In this document: one piece after another, positions 34,141 through 34,972 of the stretch
How positions within the stretch are numbered: the stretch's first letter is position 1
Layout: every line of letters starts with the position of its first letter
Source of the DNA: Betaproteobacteria bacterium
Lineage (GTDB): Bacteria > Pseudomonadota > Gammaproteobacteria > Burkholderiales > Burkholderiaceae_A
Reading direction: 5' to 3'
Assembly: GCA_016868305.1 (NCBI GenBank)
Contig: VGHK01000022.1
Span: 1-34,972 of the forward strand
DNA length: 34,972 bases
Translations under genes and position numbers: made by a program
The notes under the pieces: generated by a model
Database searches by the model: none
What the model was told of the DNA's origin: nothing
Seen by the model: the letters and a program-made list of their open reading frames with translations, nothing else

Positions 34141-34972
34141 ATGGCTATTCATGAGGTAAAGGTTCCACAGTTATCGGAGTCCGTGGCAGAGGCCACCCTG
34201 TTGCAGTGGAAGAAAAAACCCGGCGAGGCGGTTACGCAAGACGAGACGCTCATCGAAATCGAAACCGACAAGGTGGTGCTTGAGGTACCCGCGCCTGCCA
34301 GTGGGGTTCTGACAGAGCTGCTCAGAGACGATGGCGGCAGTGTGGTGTCCAACGAGGTGATCGCCAAGATCGACACCGAGGCCAAGGCGGGTGCGGTATC
34401 GGCTGCGGCGGCCCCTGCTTCGGCGCCTGCGGCAACACAGGCGGCCTCGTCCGGTGCTTCGGCCGGCGTTGCCATGCCCGCTGCGGCTAAGCTCATGGCC
34501 GAGACCGGCGTGTCGGTATCGCAAGGTACCGGCAAAGACGGACGCATTACCAAAGGCGATGTGCTGGCAGCCGCCACCAAAGGGAGTGCCCCTGCTCCAG
34601 CCCCTGCGTCTGTTTCTGTGCCCAAGCCTGCGGCTATACCCACCCCCTCGATGGGCACAAGCCTTCCACCGGTAGCGGCCAGCTTCGGCCCCGATGCCAT
34701 GCTCGAAGGACGCCCAGAGCAGCGGGTGCCGATGAGCCGACTGCGGGCCCGGGTGGCAGAACGTCTGCTGCAGTCGCAGTCCACCAATGCCATTCTGACC
34801 ACCTTCAACGAGGTGAACATGGCGCCGGTGATGACCCTGCGCAAGCAGTATGTCGACCGGTTTGAAAAAGAACACGGCGTGAAGCTGGGCTTCATGTCCT
34901 TTTTTGTGAAAGCGGCGGTGGCGGCGCTCAAGAAATACCCCGTGCTTAATGCCTCGGTGGATGGCAATGACA
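34141..34972 (+). CDS. sucB: 2-oxoglutarate dehydrogenase E2 component (partial at the right edge)
   Basis: The reading frame opens at ATG 34141 and is still open at the window's end, so the product is truncated here (277 residues of an expected ~400). It has the lipoyl domain with lipoyl-Lys in IETDKVVLEVPAPASG, an Ala/Pro linker, the peripheral subunit-binding domain (AAAKLMAETGVSVSQGTGKD, RITKGDVLAA), a second Pro/Ala linker, and the start of the catalytic domain (RVPMSRLRARVAERLLQSQS). GAGAGA precedes the ATG. Confidence 0.97.
   Translation, partial: MAIHEVKVPQLSESVAEATLLQWKKKPGEAVTQDETLIEIETDKVVLEVPAPASGVLTELLRDDGGSVVSNEVIAKIDTEAKAGAVSAAAAPASAPAATQAASSGASAGVAMPAAAKLMAETGVSVSQGTGKDGRITKGDVLAAATKGSAPAPAPASVSVPKPAAIPTPSMGTSLPPVAASFGPDAMLEGRPEQRVPMSRLRARVAERLLQSQSTNAILTTFNEVNMAPVMTLRKQYVDRFEKEHGVKLGFMSFFVKAAVAALKKYPVLNASVDGND

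Noticed and set aside
34149-34967. Minus-strand frame of 272 codons at the right edge
   Set aside because: It is antisense to sucB, whose lipoyl and subunit-binding domains are clear; the Ala/Ser-rich translation is a shadow.
1-34972. CRISPR array or prophage structural module
   Set aside because: No regularly spaced direct repeats with unique spacers, and no capsid, portal, terminase or integrase genes, were seen.

Overview
This window looks like chromosomal DNA from a betaproteobacterium, most likely order Burkholderiales. The main evidence is a tricarboxylic acid cycle cluster in the order DUF2863, acnA, CitE-like gene, mdh, then sdhCDAB-sdhE-gltA-sucA-sucB. DUF2863 is to my knowledge essentially betaproteobacterial, and the photolyase proteins also resemble Burkholderiales families. 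I could not run any search, so family calls rest on motifs recognised by eye.

Layout. (1) 1-5.9 kb is an accessory, visibly more AT-rich region. It holds a TPR/2-oxoglutarate oxygenase gene broken by one in-frame TGA, a large modular subtilase (DUF4214, S8 peptidase, Gly-rich linker, four PPC-like domains) and an exported amidohydrolase. A ~550-base stretch without a convincing gene follows. (2) 6.4-13.7 kb is a photolyase cluster. A MerR-type regulator and a DUF4149 membrane protein read leftward. Reading rightward are ubiG, an iron-sulfur photolyase of the PhrB type, a second photolyase-like protein with apparently inverted domain order, a DCC-family thiol oxidoreductase, an SDR lacking the catalytic Tyr, and a PNPOx-like flavoprotein. 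It ends in a GbsR/MarR gene cut at codon ~54 and joined to the 3' half of a tRNA-Pro(GGG) gene. (3) 13.7-17.3 kb is a mosaic segment: a 29-bp perfect inverted repeat, a hemerythrin gene with an FNR/ANR-like box, a cobalamin riboswitch driving a TonB-dependent receptor, and a MazE-type antitoxin whose mazF partner is reduced to nine codons. (4) 17.3-19.7 kb is cobC-cobS-cobT on the minus strand, for late cobalamin assembly, fitting the neighbouring B12 receptor. (5) 19.9-35 kb is the TCA cluster, in two arms diverging between mdh and sdhC: DUF2863-acnA-citE-like-mdh leftward and sdhCDAB-sdhE-gltA-sucA-sucB rightward. It runs off the right edge inside sucB.

How the genes work together. The core block encodes citrate synthase, aconitase, E1 and E2 of 2-oxoglutarate dehydrogenase, succinate dehydrogenase with its flavinylation factor, and malate dehydrogenase. 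The cob genes and the riboswitch-controlled receptor form a cobalamin import and nucleotide-loop assembly set. The photolyase cluster is probably a light- or stress-regulated DNA repair and redox module under its divergent MerR regulator.

Most interesting points: the gbsR/tRNA-Pro fusion (a probable integration or recombination scar), the two unlike photolyase proteins encoded back to back with conserved redox companions, the single-stop interruption of the TPR-oxygenase gene, and the broken mazEF at the cob boundary.
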